A stretch of DNA of 64,000 nt, taken from assembly GCA_028274465.1 (NCBI GenBank), contig CM051457.1, forward strand, positions 35,142,160 to 35,206,159. Reading direction: 5' to 3'. Positions 34,185 to 45,880 of the stretch are shown piece after piece. Numbering within the stretch: the first letter of the stretch is position 1; every line of letters begins with the position of its first letter. This DNA comes from Plantago ovata. Its lineage: Eukaryota; Streptophyta; Magnoliopsida; Lamiales; Plantaginaceae. The notes beneath the pieces are model-generated. The model had not been told where the DNA came from. It saw only the letters and a list, made by a program, of their open reading frames with translations, and did no database searches. The translations under genes were made by a program, and so were the position numbers.

Positions 34185-35480
34185 TGATGAACGCGGGATT
34201 GTCGGGTCCCGATTCAAGCAAATAAATTTGTTATTTAGCCAAAGGCAATTCACAACTACAACGAAAACCGTAGTGTAGCAGTAGAATGACCTCGAGTGTC
34301 GTTCTCTAAGGACTATAACTAGCTTTATCAAATCTAATTTAGAATATAAAAACAGCAGACGGAAAAGCAAAGGTTTTTCTAACAGATAATGGAGATTGGT
34401 GATAGTATGATCCTTCAAAGCATAACGAGTTAATAATCATGCGTAAATTCCTCGGTCTTGCATGAAGATCTTTGATCAATCGAATGTCCTGTTGTAATTA
34501 TTAAGCACTACGAAGATAAAGATACTGACAAGTCAATCACTATTGTCCTATTGTGTTCCGTAATTATTCAACACTACGAAGATATAGATATGCATAGGTC
34601 GACGAGGGTCCAATTGTGCATAATAATTAATCAACATACGAGGATTTAGGCTGAGCCTGATCAACGAAATAAAGCAATAACACGGAGTATAATGCGCGAT
34701 ATGGCCATTAGCATGATTATCTTCCCTTCGCTAAGAATTCACATACTACCACCAACGATAAGTTTAGCTACTCATAGTTGTCATGCAATCAACAGAAATC
34801 ATAGAAGAAAACATGTTGAAAGATATATAAAAATAAGTAGAATAAACTGTAAGATACAATGTTACCGAAGGTTGTCAATCTCCGGAGAATTGCGATCCTA
34901 CAAGCTCCAAAATGCTATGAAAAAGTATCTCCTAAGCTACGAACCCCCAGAACAGGCTCTGGGAAGTTCCTACCTAAAACTACAGAGAAAGGTGAGAGAA
35001 TAGGTCTGGAAAAGTATGAATTTCGGAGAAAAACTGAGCAACTATATATAGGCTTCGAAATAGTGTGAGGCGATTCGCCCCACACACCGGGCGATTCGCC
35101 CCACGTCCCGGGCGGTTCGCCCGGGAGTAATTTTTGCGGAATTCCGCGTTTTCGATGCATTTTTGGATTTCTTCCCCTTTTCGGACTCGGTTTCTGACTT
35201 CTAGTGGCCTTCTAAACTCCAGATTCGACCCCTAGACTCCAAATCCTATCCGGAAACCTTTAGATATTCCAAATAGGTTTCTGGAACACCAATTCCTTGT
35301 CAACTTCAATATAATTGCCCGGAAATCCTCGTTTTTCAACCAAAACCAATGAAAATAAAAACTAAAGGGAAACGTGACACTATTCTAATAAAATGCACTA
35401 AAATATAGCTAAATTAACATAGATGATAGCTAAAATAGGTGAAAAAGACTGAAATGAAAGTGTAAAATACACATTCATCA
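34185..35480 (-). repeat. 3' LTR of element C
   Basis: 1296 bp, TGATGAACG to ACATTCATCA; TATA box ACTATATATAGG (about 35041-35052). GC array of three modules at 35065-35126. Confidence 0.95.
35065..35126 (-). repeat. GC palindrome array, C 3' LTR, three modules
   Basis: GTGAGGCGATTCGCCCCAC, CGGGCGATTCGCCCC and CCGGGCGGTTCGCCCGGG. Confidence 0.92.
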
Positions 35481-36276
35481 AACTCCCCAAACCGAACTTT
35501 TGCTTGTCCTCAAGCAACTAAGCTAGACTCTAATGCAAAAAACAATGCAAGACACAAAATGGAGTCTCATGCCAAATAAAATGAACTAATCTACTGAATC
35601 TATCAAATAACATATGAACAAAAACCATATAAATCAAAGCATGAATATAGGTTGAAGAATACCTCGATTCACTTATACACATCCACATAAGCACTTATGT
35701 CAAGACAAGATAGTCTCTCGTAACATTCTCTACCTGGACCTAGTCAGTGACGACGTAATGAAGCATGCTAAGATACGAATGGTTGTCTCGTGCCTATGAA
35801 ACTGAGGACTTACTGTTGTTCACCAAGTTAAGACTTTTCCTCAAAAGAGGTCGAACCAGTACTGGCTCTCATCAAACGAAGGAGGGTTTCCTATAAAAGA
35901 TAACACTCCCCTATTCTACCCATCTCTCAAGTAAAGTCTTAAGCTATTCACCACTTCCTGAATGGCAGGACGAGGGTGGTCTAGAACAGATGACACTCAA
36001 AACAAAAAGATAAAAAAATAGAAAATTACAACACGATTACGAACATTACAAGAATTGGAAAACAACACTTTGCTAAACTGCTATTTGGCTTTCTTTTTTT
36101 GGACCCTTCTTTGCTTTTTTTGGGTCTTTTTTTTTTTTCTTTTTTTTCTTTTTTTTCCTTTCCAGTTTCCCTTTTTTTTCTTTTTTTCCTGGAATTTTTC
36201 TTTCTTTCTTTCGATTTTTTTTAGCCAGCAGTAGCATAACAAAAAGAGAAACAAAATGACTCACACGACTTCCCCA

Positions 36277-36298
36277 AACCTATTCGAAAGAATAGGTT
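36277..36298 (-). repeat. Conserved hairpin 1 of element C
   Basis: AACCTATTC-GAAA-GAATAGGTT. Confidence 0.9.
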
Positions 36299-36390
36299 GG
36301 AGTACAAAATTTACGGAAAAGGAAAAATAAACTCACGATACGGAAATGAAAAACGAAAACAAGTCTAATGATGGTGTAACCCCCTCCCCA

Positions 36391-36412
36391 AACCTATTCG
36401 GAAGAATAGGTT
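36391..36412 (-). repeat. Conserved hairpin 2 of element C
   Basis: AACCTATTC-GGAA-GAATAGGTT, 114 bases from hairpin 1. Confidence 0.9.
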
Positions 36413-36845
36413 ATAAACAAAGGATCACACAACCTCACACTATCTCCTTCCTAGGCATTTAGCAATCTCAAAGCATGGTGAAGACTTGTTGCCTCTCAGG
36501 TTCATAATTACTCGGGAAAACAACCATAAGACCCTAACATGCATCATCCTATTATAAAGGCCTTCGTGAACCGCAGTAGAGAAAACACCACTAAGTGATG
36601 TCGAGACTACCAAGCTTAACTAAGTGCAATACATAAATGTGACAAGCCAAGCGAGAAAACCTCAAACAAATTCATAGAGATGAAGCATACGATTAATTAA
36701 TGGCATAGTTAGTTGATCTACCCAATAAAAAAGTTCAAAAAATTCGGCAATAAACTCCATATAAAACATGCAAGTCTATCCTAGGATGAATGTAGTGAAT
36801 GCAACCTAAAAAATCTAAGGAAGCGGTAAAGAAAGCGATAAAAAC

Positions 36846-36863
36846 TCCGGGTTGCCTCCCGGA
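36846..36863 (-). repeat. TCCGGG-AGGCAA-CCCGGA hairpin, element C
   Basis: Same hairpin as in B and D, just after the protease frame. Confidence 0.8.
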
Positions 36864-36906
36864 TAGCGCCATTGTTTAAAGTCTTTGACTCGACTCCTGT
36901 CTGTGC

Positions 36907-37907
36907 CTATCTCTTCTTTCTGCGGGTACTAGACTTCCCCTTCATTGATCTCCTCTCCTTGCCACGAACCTGTGAATAAGAAAGAACATAGGCTGCAAGA
37001 CCACAGTAGTGAGTAGTGTAAGTAATATCAGGCGGATCAGGTGGATCAGATATGGCTTGCAACACGTGTTGCTTGCCATCCACTTCAATAGTGCAAGTTC
37101 TTTGGTAGATGTCCATCATGGAGCGTAGTTTAGTCAAGAACGTTTGCCCTAAGAGTATGACATCCCCCATTCCAGGTGCAGACGCCGGCATAACTACAAA
37201 ATTTGTGTATACAGAAGCTTCACCAATCTTGACCAACACATTTTTCACAACGCCTTCGGGTCTCATAAAGGATCCATCCGCCAGTTGCACAATAGCCCTA
37301 TGCTCAGATAGTTTTCCAAGGCTACTCTTTTCAAACACATTCAAAGGGAGTATGTTTGAGTAGGATCCCGTGTCTAGTGTGGCACGGACATCTTCAAGCT
37401 CACCAATCCCTACCTTAACATCGAAACTTTTAGGGAGTGGCTCGGGATCCTCTTGCTCCTCATCACTTTCGTCAGAACCAAGGTCCTTCTCTTCTTCCTT
37501 AGCCCGTAGAAGTTCTTCCTTCTTGCAACACTCGCACTTAGCAACCTTCTTGATGGTGATTTCGTCAGGTAGATCACCAGCCAATGTAATGGAATTCGAC
37601 TTCTCAGTGTTGCTAGGCAGTTTGCCTTGTTCCCTACTTGCTCCTCGGTCGATCAACTCTTTCATCTTTTGATGGGCAAACCTAGTGCTCTCTTCCAACC
37701 TATCGCCTTGCCCTAGTCTTCTCGGAATCTTCTTCATAACGTTTGAGAAAACTTTGTGTGTGATCAACCATCTTTTGCAAGTTCTCCATCAGTTGAGCCG
37801 ACTTCGACTTCGGTGGCTCTTTCGGAGTGGGGTTTTCGCAGTGATCATTACCATAGTTTAGCCTACTACGGTCTTGGTTAGGGCCATAAGTTTGGTTAAC
37901 CGGTGCA
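36907..37907 (-). pseudogene. C gag C-terminus and aspartic protease (best preserved protease)
   Basis: Gag sequence right of D (QTYGPNQDRSRLNYGND, then MENLQKMVDHTQSFLKRYEE) loses two bases near 37712 compared with D, which breaks the link to protease. The protease frame itself is open from 37767: IGELEDVRATLDTGSYSNIL (catalytic DTGS), IVQLADGSFMRPEG, VLVKIGEASVYTNFVV, DVILLGQTFLTKL and a Lys/Arg-rich end (STRRKKR). It is the only uninterrupted DTGS protease among B, C and D. Confidence 0.88.
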
Positions 37908-39170
37908 TGATGAACGTGTCAAATTCAATCAAATAAAATTTGTTATTTAGCCAAAGGCAATCCACAACTACAACGAAAACCGTAGTGTAGTAGTAGAATG
38001 ACTCGAGTGTCGTTCTCTTAGGACTATAACTAGCTTTATCTGTTTAACAAGAAAATATAAAACACCAAATAGAAAGCAATAGGGGTTTTCAAGCAGATAA
38101 TGGAGGTTGGTGATAGTATGGTCCTTCTTAACATAATGGGTCGATAATCATGCATAAATTCCTCGGTCTTGCATAGAGATCTTTGAATGAATCCTGGGTC
38201 CTGTTGTAAGTATTAAGCACTACGAAGATAATATGGGTCTGACCTGTCAACAACTAACGTCCTATTGTGTTCCGTAATTATTCAACACTACGAAGATAAT
38301 TTAGTCTGATTGGCCGACAAGTGTCCAAGTGTGCATAATGATCAATTCAACATACGAGAATTTTGGTTTCCACTCATCAACGAAATAAAGCAATGACACG
38401 GAGTATAATGCGCGATATAGCCATTAGCATGATTATCTTCCCTCGCTAAGAATTCACATACTACCACCAACAATACATTTAGCTACTCATAGGCATGCAA
38501 TCAATACCAATCATAGAAGAAAACATATTGAAAGAATATAAAATAAGTAGATAAAAGTTGTAAGATACAAAGTTACCGAAGGTTGTCAATCTCCGGATGA
38601 TTGTGATCCTACGTGCTCCAATCTGCTATGAAAAAGTATCCCCTAAGCTATGGAACTCCCAGGACAGGCCCCGGGAAGTTCCTACCTAAAACTATAGAGA
38701 AAGGTGAGAAAGTAGTCTTGGAAAGATATGAATTTCGGAGAGAAAACTCGCAACTATATATAGGCCCGAAAAACCTCTGGGGCGGTTCGCCCGAGGCACG
38801 GGGCGGTTCGCCCCCTAGTTTTTCGTGGAATTTCCGCGTTTTTCGACGCGGATTTGGATTTTTTCACCTTTTCGGACTCGGTTTCAGACTTCTAATGGCC
38901 TTCTAACCTCCAGATTCGACCCCTAGACTCCAATTCCTATCCGGAAACCTTCAGATACTCCAAATAGGCTTCTGGAACACCAATTCCTTGTAGACTTCAA
39001 TATAATTGCCCGTAAATCTCCGATTTTCAACCAAAACCTGTAAAATAAAATCTAAAGGGAAACGTGACACTATTCTAATAAAATGTACTAAAATATAGCT
39101 AAATTAACATAGAGGATAGCTAAATTAGGTGAAAAAGACTCGAATGAAAGTGTAAAATACACATTCATCA
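37908..39170 (-). repeat. 3' LTR of element D
   Basis: 1263 bp, TGATGAACGTG to ACATTCATCA; TATA box ACTATATATAGG (about 38753). Two GC modules at 38777-38815. Confidence 0.95.
38777..38815 (-). repeat. GC palindrome array, D 3' LTR, two modules
   Basis: CTGGGGCGGTTCGCCCGAG and CGGGGCGGTTCGCCCCC. Confidence 0.92.
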
Positions 39171-39969
39171 AACTCCCCAAACCGAACCTTTGCTTGTCCT
39201 CAAGCAACTAAGCTAGACTCTAATACAAAAAACATGCAAGACTAAAAAATGGAGTTTCATGCCAAATAAAATGAACTAAATTACTGAATCTACCAAATAA
39301 CATATGAACAAAAACCATATAAATCAAAGCATGAATATAGGTTGAAGAATACCTCGATTGACTTATACACATCCACATAAGCACTTATGTCAAGACAAGA
39401 TAGTCTTTCGTAACATTCTCTACCTGGACCTAGTCAGTGACGACGTAATGATGCATGCTAAAATACGAATGGTTGCCCCGTGCCTATGAAACTGAGGACT
39501 TACTGCTGTTCCACCATGTTAAGACTTTCCCTCAAAAGAGGTCGAACCAGTACTGGCTCTCATCAAACGAAGGAGGGTTCCCTATAAAAGATAACACTCC
39601 CCTATTCTACCCGTCTCTCAAGTAAAGTCTTAAGCTATTCACCACTTCCTGAATGGCAGGACGAGGGTGGTCTAGAACAGATGACACTTAAGACAAAAAA
39701 GATAAAAAAATAGAAAAAACACAATTACGAACAGTACGAAAAATGGAAAAGACTCAAACTTTGCTAAACTGCTATTTGGCTTTATTTTTTGGACCCTTCT
39801 TTTGCTTTTTTGGGGTCTTCTTTTTTTCTTTTCTTTTTTTTTCTTTTCAGATTTTTTCTTTTTCTCTTTTTTCCTGGAATTTTTCTTTCTTTCTTTTTTT
39901 TTTCGATTTTTTTCTAGCCAGCAGTAGCATAACAAAAAGAGAAACAAAATGACTCACACGACTTCCCCA

Positions 39970-39991
39970 AACCTATTCAAAAGAATAGGTT
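39970..39991 (-). repeat. Conserved hairpin 1 of element D
   Basis: AACCTATTC-AAAA-GAATAGGTT. Confidence 0.9.
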
Positions 39992-40077
39992 GGAGTTCAA
40001 AATTTACGAAAAAGGAAAATCACAATACGAAAAATGAAAAACAGAAACAAGTCTATGATGGTGTAACCCCCTCCCCA

Positions 40078-40099
40078 AACCTATTCGGAAGAATAGGTT
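40078..40099 (-). repeat. Conserved hairpin 2 of element D
   Basis: AACCTATTC-GGAA-GAATAGGTT, 108 bases from hairpin 1. Confidence 0.9.
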
Positions 40100-40690
40100 A
40101 TAAACAAAGGATCACACAACCTCACACTACCTCCTTCCTAGGCATTTAACAATCTCAAAGCATGGTGAAGACTTGTTGCCTCTTAGGTACATAATTACTC
40201 CGGAAAACAACCATAAGACCCTAACATGCATCATCCTATTATAAAGGCCTTCGTGAACCGCAGTAGAGAAAACACCACTAAGTGATGTCGAGAATACCAT
40301 GCTTAACTAAGTGCAATACATAAATGTGACAAGCCAAGCGAGGAAAACCTCAAACAAATTCATAGAAATGAAGCATACGATTAATGGCATAGCTAGTTGA
40401 TCTACCCAATAAAAAAGTTCAAAAAATTCGGCAATAAGCTCCATATAAAAACATGCAAAACTATCCTAGGATGAATGTAGTGAATGCAACCTAAAAATCT
40501 AAGAAAGCAGTAAACGTGCAAATGCAAATGCAGATGGATAAAGCATGCGAGGTACTATACTCACCCTACCAATGTCAAGCTCCAAACTAACAACATCAGA
40601 TCACTTAAATCCCATCCCCCTCATTAAATTAACGCTAGTCCCTAGCAGTAAGAAAATGAGATAATAAGATGTGATACTAGATGTTACCCA

Positions 40691-41559
40691 TGGTTTGGCC
40701 TCGGTCGGCTGAGTATGCTGCTTGTGATTTATTGGGCCTCCCCCGTGAGCTTCATAGTGTGACATCAGGTCTTCTGGTGGTTGCGGTAGTTCCATTTTTA
40801 GGCCGGTCAGGATCAACTCCTCTATCAGAATCATCATTGCCTGTATGGCCTTCATCGTCACTACTGTCACCATCATCATCACCAGTAGAGTTGCAGTGGC
40901 AAGTAGAATTATCAAGACCAGACGTCGATGTTATGGAATCCTCCATCCTGTAGCCCTCCAATGGGATGTGAAATGTTGAAGGGGAAAGGGTAGTGGTATC
41001 AGAACCTCCCCCTCCAACGATTTACACCCCAAGAAGGTTACAGTAGGCTGCTCGGTTACTCAGAAATCTTCTACCTTTTTCTCCAATTTCGACCACATTC
41101 TCCACTGTTGCTCCGACCGATGTCAATTTGATGCTCACTTCAGAGGTTGGCAAAGGGCGCCCCAACGAGGGACTGTGTACCCATGTCATTATGTTTTGGA
41201 ACCAAGCTAGCGCTTCGGGACCTTCTAGCAACTGCGAACTCAAGATCAAATCCGTCGCTGCGAGAATGTCCCGGTGCCTTCCAGTTCACTCGAACTCTGC
41301 AGTCCTCGTGATGGAGTGATGATGTAATAACGGTTTCTGTCCCTTCGGTGGTGCATGAATAGGCATAGGAGTCCTTACTCCAGGTGTACTCTAGCTCCTC
41401 CTCTCGGATAATCCACGACGTTGTTGCAAAACCCCTTGGCTCGAACGCACATCTAGCAAGATCACCTTCCTTTACATGATTCTTCACAGCAATCATACGG
41501 GAATGCTCCCTTCCCTTGGTTTGGTACCTACAAACAGCTATTAGCACCTCGTATGACAC
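40691..41559 (-). pseudogene. Diverged extra ORF of element D
   Basis: It occupies the place of the B extra ORF. Weak similarity is visible: LVPKHNDMGTQ and SEHQIDIGRS against LIPRMNDTW and KHRIDIRQI of B; FLSNRAAYCNLLGV and TTLSPSTFHIPLEGYRMED against ITQYCKYHGV and AALSPSTIDVQLNRYRM; and an acidic GDDDGDSSDDEG stretch. Frames change at about 41140 and stops occur near 41022 and 40752. It is a decayed homologue, or a recombinant from another subfamily. Confidence 0.5.
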
Positions 41560-42511
41560 AAAACAGACTTAAATATATGCTAGTGTAAAAGTGAAAAATA
41601 CGAGTGATAGAATCAGCAGTCAAACTCCCCAAACCGCAATGTCTAGCCTAGCTTCTTCATCATGCAACATACCAACGTAACTACTACATGCAATACATCA
41701 CATCATGCTTTCACTGGACAACCAATATTCTTGATAACAAGGCTCAATTCATACCATAGCAGCGCAAAAAATTCTAACAACATAATCCCTCATACTCAAC
41801 AATTAAGCATTCTAATGTCAAATCCACCAACAATACACCAATAAACACATTCATATGCAAGAATCAAAAGATAAAGTCATATTGCAGAACATGATATATC
41901 ATCTAGCAGCAAAATACCCAAATCAACAATCCAAGCAAAATTGAGCATGCAATTGATAGTAAATAACATGTCCAATCACACAAACAACATACCCATGCAT
42001 CAAATAAACATAAATGAAGCTCAAAATAGAAAACCCCCAAATTTGAAATTTAGGGTTCTAAGGATGATACCTCAGATCTGCAAATCTAACGAATTAGGAA
42101 GAAATCTATTCAGATAGGATGATAGATCGTGTTATAGGCTTCGAATTAAGCTAAAGAACACTCAATTTGGTCAAGAAACGAAGAAGTTATGAAGAAGAAT
42201 GATGAAAATAAGGTTTTGGGGTTGAAATCCGCGTTTTTAAAGATCTGGGGCTGTGGGGCGGTTCGCCCCAGAAGTGGGCGGTTCGCCCCCCAAGTGGGGC
42301 AGTTCGCCCCGTGCTCCCCTATGCGGGGAGACGGGCCCTGATGTCAGAAAATGCGGTTTAAATCCTTAAACCAATTTTTTTCAAAAACCACTCGAAAAAC
42401 CTCACTCAAACAGAAGCATATATGACACAGACATGAACAAATTCGCATATGAGAAGAAAATAGTTCAAGAATGAATGCATGCAGAAAAGCAGTAAAGAAA
42501 GCGGTAAAAAT
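41560..42511 (-). other. Non-coding interval of D between protease remnant and extra ORF
   Basis: It contains a GC palindrome array (42246-42332) and an AT-rich leader. No gene seen. Confidence 0.7.
42246..42332 (-). repeat. GC palindrome array inside element D
   Basis: CTGTGGGGCGGTTCGCCCCA, GTGGGCGGTTCGCCCCCC and GTGGGGCAGTTCGCCCCGT, then CTCCCCTATGCGGGGAG. Same position as the array in B. Confidence 0.88.
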
Positions 42512-42529
42512 TCCGGGTTGCCTCCCGGA
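42512..42529 (-). repeat. TCCGGG-AGGCAA-CCCGGA hairpin, element D
   Basis: Same hairpin as in B and C, after the protease remnant. Confidence 0.8.
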
Positions 42530-42572
42530 TAGCGTCATTGTTTAAAGTCTTTGACTCGACTCCTGTCTGCGG

Positions 42573-44476
42573 TTATCTCTTCTTTTTGCGGGTACTAGCC
42601 TTCCCCTTCATTGATCTCCTTTCCATGCTACGAACCTGTGAATAAGAAAGAATATAGGCTGCAAGACCACAATAGTGAGTAATAATGTCAGGCGGTTCAG
42701 GTGGATCAGGTATAGCTTGCAACACATGTTGCTTGCCATTCACTTCGATGGTGCAAGTTCTTCGGTAGATGTCCATCACTGAGCGTATTTTGGTCAAGAA
42801 TGTTCGTCCTAAGAGTATGACATCCCCCGTTCCTGGTGCTGAGGGAGTGGCTCGGTATCCTCTTGTTCCTCTTCACTCTTGTTGGTACCAAGGTACTTTC
42901 CTTCTTCTTCGGCTTGTGGAGGTAGGTCTCTCTTGCAACTCTCGCACTTAGTAACCTTCTTGATGGTGATTTCAACAGGTAGATCACCCACTAAGTTAAT
43001 GGACAATGACTTCTCAGTGTTGCTAGGTAGTTTGCCTTGTTCCCTACTTGCTCCTCGGTCGATCAACTCTTGCATCTTTTGATGGGCAAGCCTAGTGCTC
43101 TCTTCCAACTTATCAAGCCTTGCCCTAGTCTTCTCAGAATCTTCTTCATACCGTTTGAGAAAACTTTATGTGTGATCGACCATCTTCTGCAGGTTCTCCA
43201 TCAGTAGAGCCGTCTTCGACTTCGGTGGCTCTTTTGGAGCGGGGTTTTCGCAGTGATCATTACCATAGTTCAGCCTACTACGGTCTTGGTTAGGTCCATA
43301 AGTTTGGTTAGCCGGTGCATATCCTTGATTGTTACGGTATCCTCTTCTCCAGAATCCACCTCGAGGATTCCTACCGTCTTGTCCGTAGCTAACTTCCTGA
43401 GTACCAAACTCCGTAGCAAAAGCTTCTTCTTCTCCTCCTCGAGCCCAGTTGCCATCATCGTATGCCAACTCCGATCTACACATATGAGCTCCATGCCCAT
43501 AGTTCTTGCATATTCGGCATACTTCGTTTGAAACAGTTGTTCCGGTGGCGCTCTTGAGGACTTGCTTCAATTCGTTGGTAAAGCACTCGAATTGATCCCC
43601 ATTCCCCCTGTACATAGGGGTTTCTTGAGTCGGTGGAGCTTCAGGTCCACGTCTCCTAACCATTGCCCTTGGGTCCTTGAACTGCGAACCCTTAGCAAGC
43701 CTTTCGAAAACTGCCCAGACGGCTTCTGCGGTTTCCTCCCAAATATTGCCTCTGCATTGGAAATCCACCACTTGTTGGTTCTCGAAGGTTAGTCCATTGT
43801 AGAAATGTTGGACTAGGTCGGAGAGTTCAAAACCATGGTGAGGGAACTTGTTCGTGAGATCTTGGAACCTCTCGAACGCGGTGTAGATGGTCTCATCATA
43901 GTCCTGCTTGAATCCAGTGATCTGCGCCTTGAGCGCGGTAGTAAGAGTGTGTGGGAAGTATTTCTCCATGAAAGCTGAAAAAACCTTTTCCCAAGTGTCC
44001 AGCGAGCCTGCTGGAAGAGAGCTCAGCCATGACTTGGCTCTGTCGCCAAGTCCCATAGCAAAAACCTTCATCCTCAACTCATCCGTTGTTATGTCAGCTC
44101 CGGGTCGTGGGAGTTGGTTGACGAAATCATCGATATCGTTCAAGTACCCCATCACATCTTCCCTTGATAAGCCATAGAACCTCGGAAGTTGTTGGAATGC
44201 GTGGTTCTTGATTTCCAGATCTCGGGTTGCAGGCGAAAGAACAATCGCCGGTCCCCTCATACGATCCTTGGTGGGTTGTACCCATGCCTTCAGTGGTCTA
44301 GCTTCTGCCATTCCGTCGATTTCCTTGAATAGACTAATTAGAGATTCAGAGAAATCGGTTTCCTCTATTTCCTCTAGTGCGCGCCTTTCAAGTAGTCGCC
44401 TTCTCTGGTGGTAGACTCTATCGATCTCAGCAATTGAATTAGCAAGCGGTGTTCCTGCAGAATGTGTATGCGGCAT
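42573..44476 (-). pseudogene. D gag and deleted protease
   Basis: The gag frame is open from MPHTHSAGTPLANSIAE (44476) for 436 codons, with RFYGLSREDVMGYLNDIDDF, AKSWLSSLPAGSLDTWEKV, FMEKYFPHTLTTALKAQI and zinc knuckle CRICKNYGHGAHMC. It stops at TAA (43166-43168) after MVDHT, where B and C have a Gln codon; reading continues in frame beyond. After the acidic linker (EDTEPLP, about 42845) roughly 250 bases of protease, including DTGS, are deleted with a frame change; the rest (DVILLGRTFLTKIRSVMD to STRKKKR) remains to 42573. D therefore encodes gag but no protease. Confidence 0.9.
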
Positions 44477-44617
44477 ACACTATCTGTGACAAACTAGGTA
44501 AAGAGATTAGAAACAAATAGGAAAACAGAGAGAGATTAAAAAGGAAAACTAAAACTAATAGAATTAGGAATCTAAGGCTGTAAATAAAAACAAATTAAAC
44601 AGAAAAAAGGAGTATGG

Positions 44618-44635
44618 TCCCCGGCAGTGGCGCCA
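44618..44635 (-). other. Primer-binding site of element D
   Basis: Sense TGGCGCCACTGCCGGGGA; two central bases differ from B (AC instead of GT). Confidence 0.85.
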
Positions 44636-44638
44636 ATT

Positions 44639-45880
44639 TGATGAACGTGTCAGATTCAATCAAATAAAATTTGTTATTTAGCCAAAGGCAATCCACAACT
44701 ACAACGAAAACCGTAGTGTAGTAGTAGAATGACTCGAGTGTCGTTCTCTCAGGACTATAACTAGCTTTATCTGTTTAACAAGAAAATATAAAACAGCAAA
44801 TAGAATGCAATAGGGGTTTTCAAGCAGATAATGGAGGTTGGTGATAGTATGGTCCTTCTTAACATAATGGGTCGATAATCATGCATAAATTCCTCGGTCT
44901 TGCATAGAGATCTTTGAATGAATCCTGGGTCCTGTTGTAAGTATTAAGCACTACGAAGATAATATGGGTCTGACCTGTCAACAACTAACGTCCTATTGTG
45001 TTCCGTAATTATTCAACACTACGAAGATAATTTAGTCTGATTGGCCGACAAGTGTCCAAGTGTGCATAATGATCAATTCAACATACGAGAATTTTGGTTT
45101 CCACTCATCAACGAAATAAAGCAATGACACGGAGTATAATGCGCGATATAGCCATTAGCATGATTATCTTCCCTCGCTAAGAATTCACATACTACCACCA
45201 ACAATAAATTTAGCTACTCATAGGCATGCAATCAATACCAATCATAGAAGAAAACATATTGAAAGAATATAAAATAAGTAGATAAAAGTTGTAAGATACA
45301 AAGTTACCGAAGGTTGTCAATCTCCGGATGATTGTGATCCTACGTGCTCCAATCTGCTATGAAAAAGTATCCCCTAAGCTATGGAACTCCCAGGACAGGC
45401 CCCGGGAAGTTCCTACCTAAAACTATAGAGAGAGGTGAGAAAGTAGGCTTGGAAAGATATGAATTTCGGAGAGAAAATTCGCAACTATATATAGGCCCGA
45501 AAAACCTCTGGGGCGGTTCGCCCCCCAGTTTTTCGCGGAATTTCCGCGTTTTTCGACGCGGATTTGGATTTCTTCACCTTTTCGGACTCGGTTTCAGACT
45601 TCTAATGGCCTTCTAACCTCCAGATTCGACCCCTAGACTCCAATTCCTATCCGGAAACCTTCAGATACTCCAAATAGGCTTCTGGAACACCAATTCCTTG
45701 TAGACTTCAATATAATTGCCCGTAAATCTCCGATTTTCAACCAAAACCTGTAAAATAAAATCTAAAGGGAAACGTGACACTATTCTAATAAAATGTACTA
45801 AAATATAGCTAAATTAACATAGAGGATAGCTGAATTCGGTGAAAAACACTCGAATGAAAGTGTAAAATACACATTCATCA
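44639..45880 (-). repeat. 5' LTR of element D
   Basis: 1242 bp, nearly identical to the 3' LTR apart from the GC module number. TATA box ACTATATATAGG (about 45484-45495). Confidence 0.95.
45508..45528 (-). repeat. GC palindrome, D 5' LTR, single module
   Basis: CTGGGGCGGTTCGCCCCCCAG. The 3' LTR has two modules; about 20 bases between equivalent module positions are missing here. Confidence 0.92.

Larger units (their letters stand above)
35481..36845 (-). other. Conserved 3' region of element C
   Basis: It holds the polypurine tract next to the 3' LTR, the long purine tract (36085-36226), and both hairpins. It joins abruptly to the TCCGGG hairpin region near 36825, where the extra ORF and GC array should lie. 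Confidence 0.8.
39171..40690 (-). other. Conserved 3' region of element D
   Basis: Same arrangement as in A to C: polypurine tract, purine tract (39775-39918) and two hairpins. No coding sequence. Confidence 0.8.
37908..45880 (-). mobile_element. Element D: non-autonomous relative, inserted in C gag
   Basis: Perfect TSD GTGCA (37903-37907 and 45881-45885). Sense order: 5' LTR 45880-44639, primer site, gag, protease remnant, TCCGGG hairpin, GC array, diverged extra ORF, conserved 3' region, 3' LTR 39170-37908. Length 7973 bp, uninterrupted. As the innermost insertion of the B-C-D series it is the youngest of the three. No RT or integrase. Confidence 0.93.
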
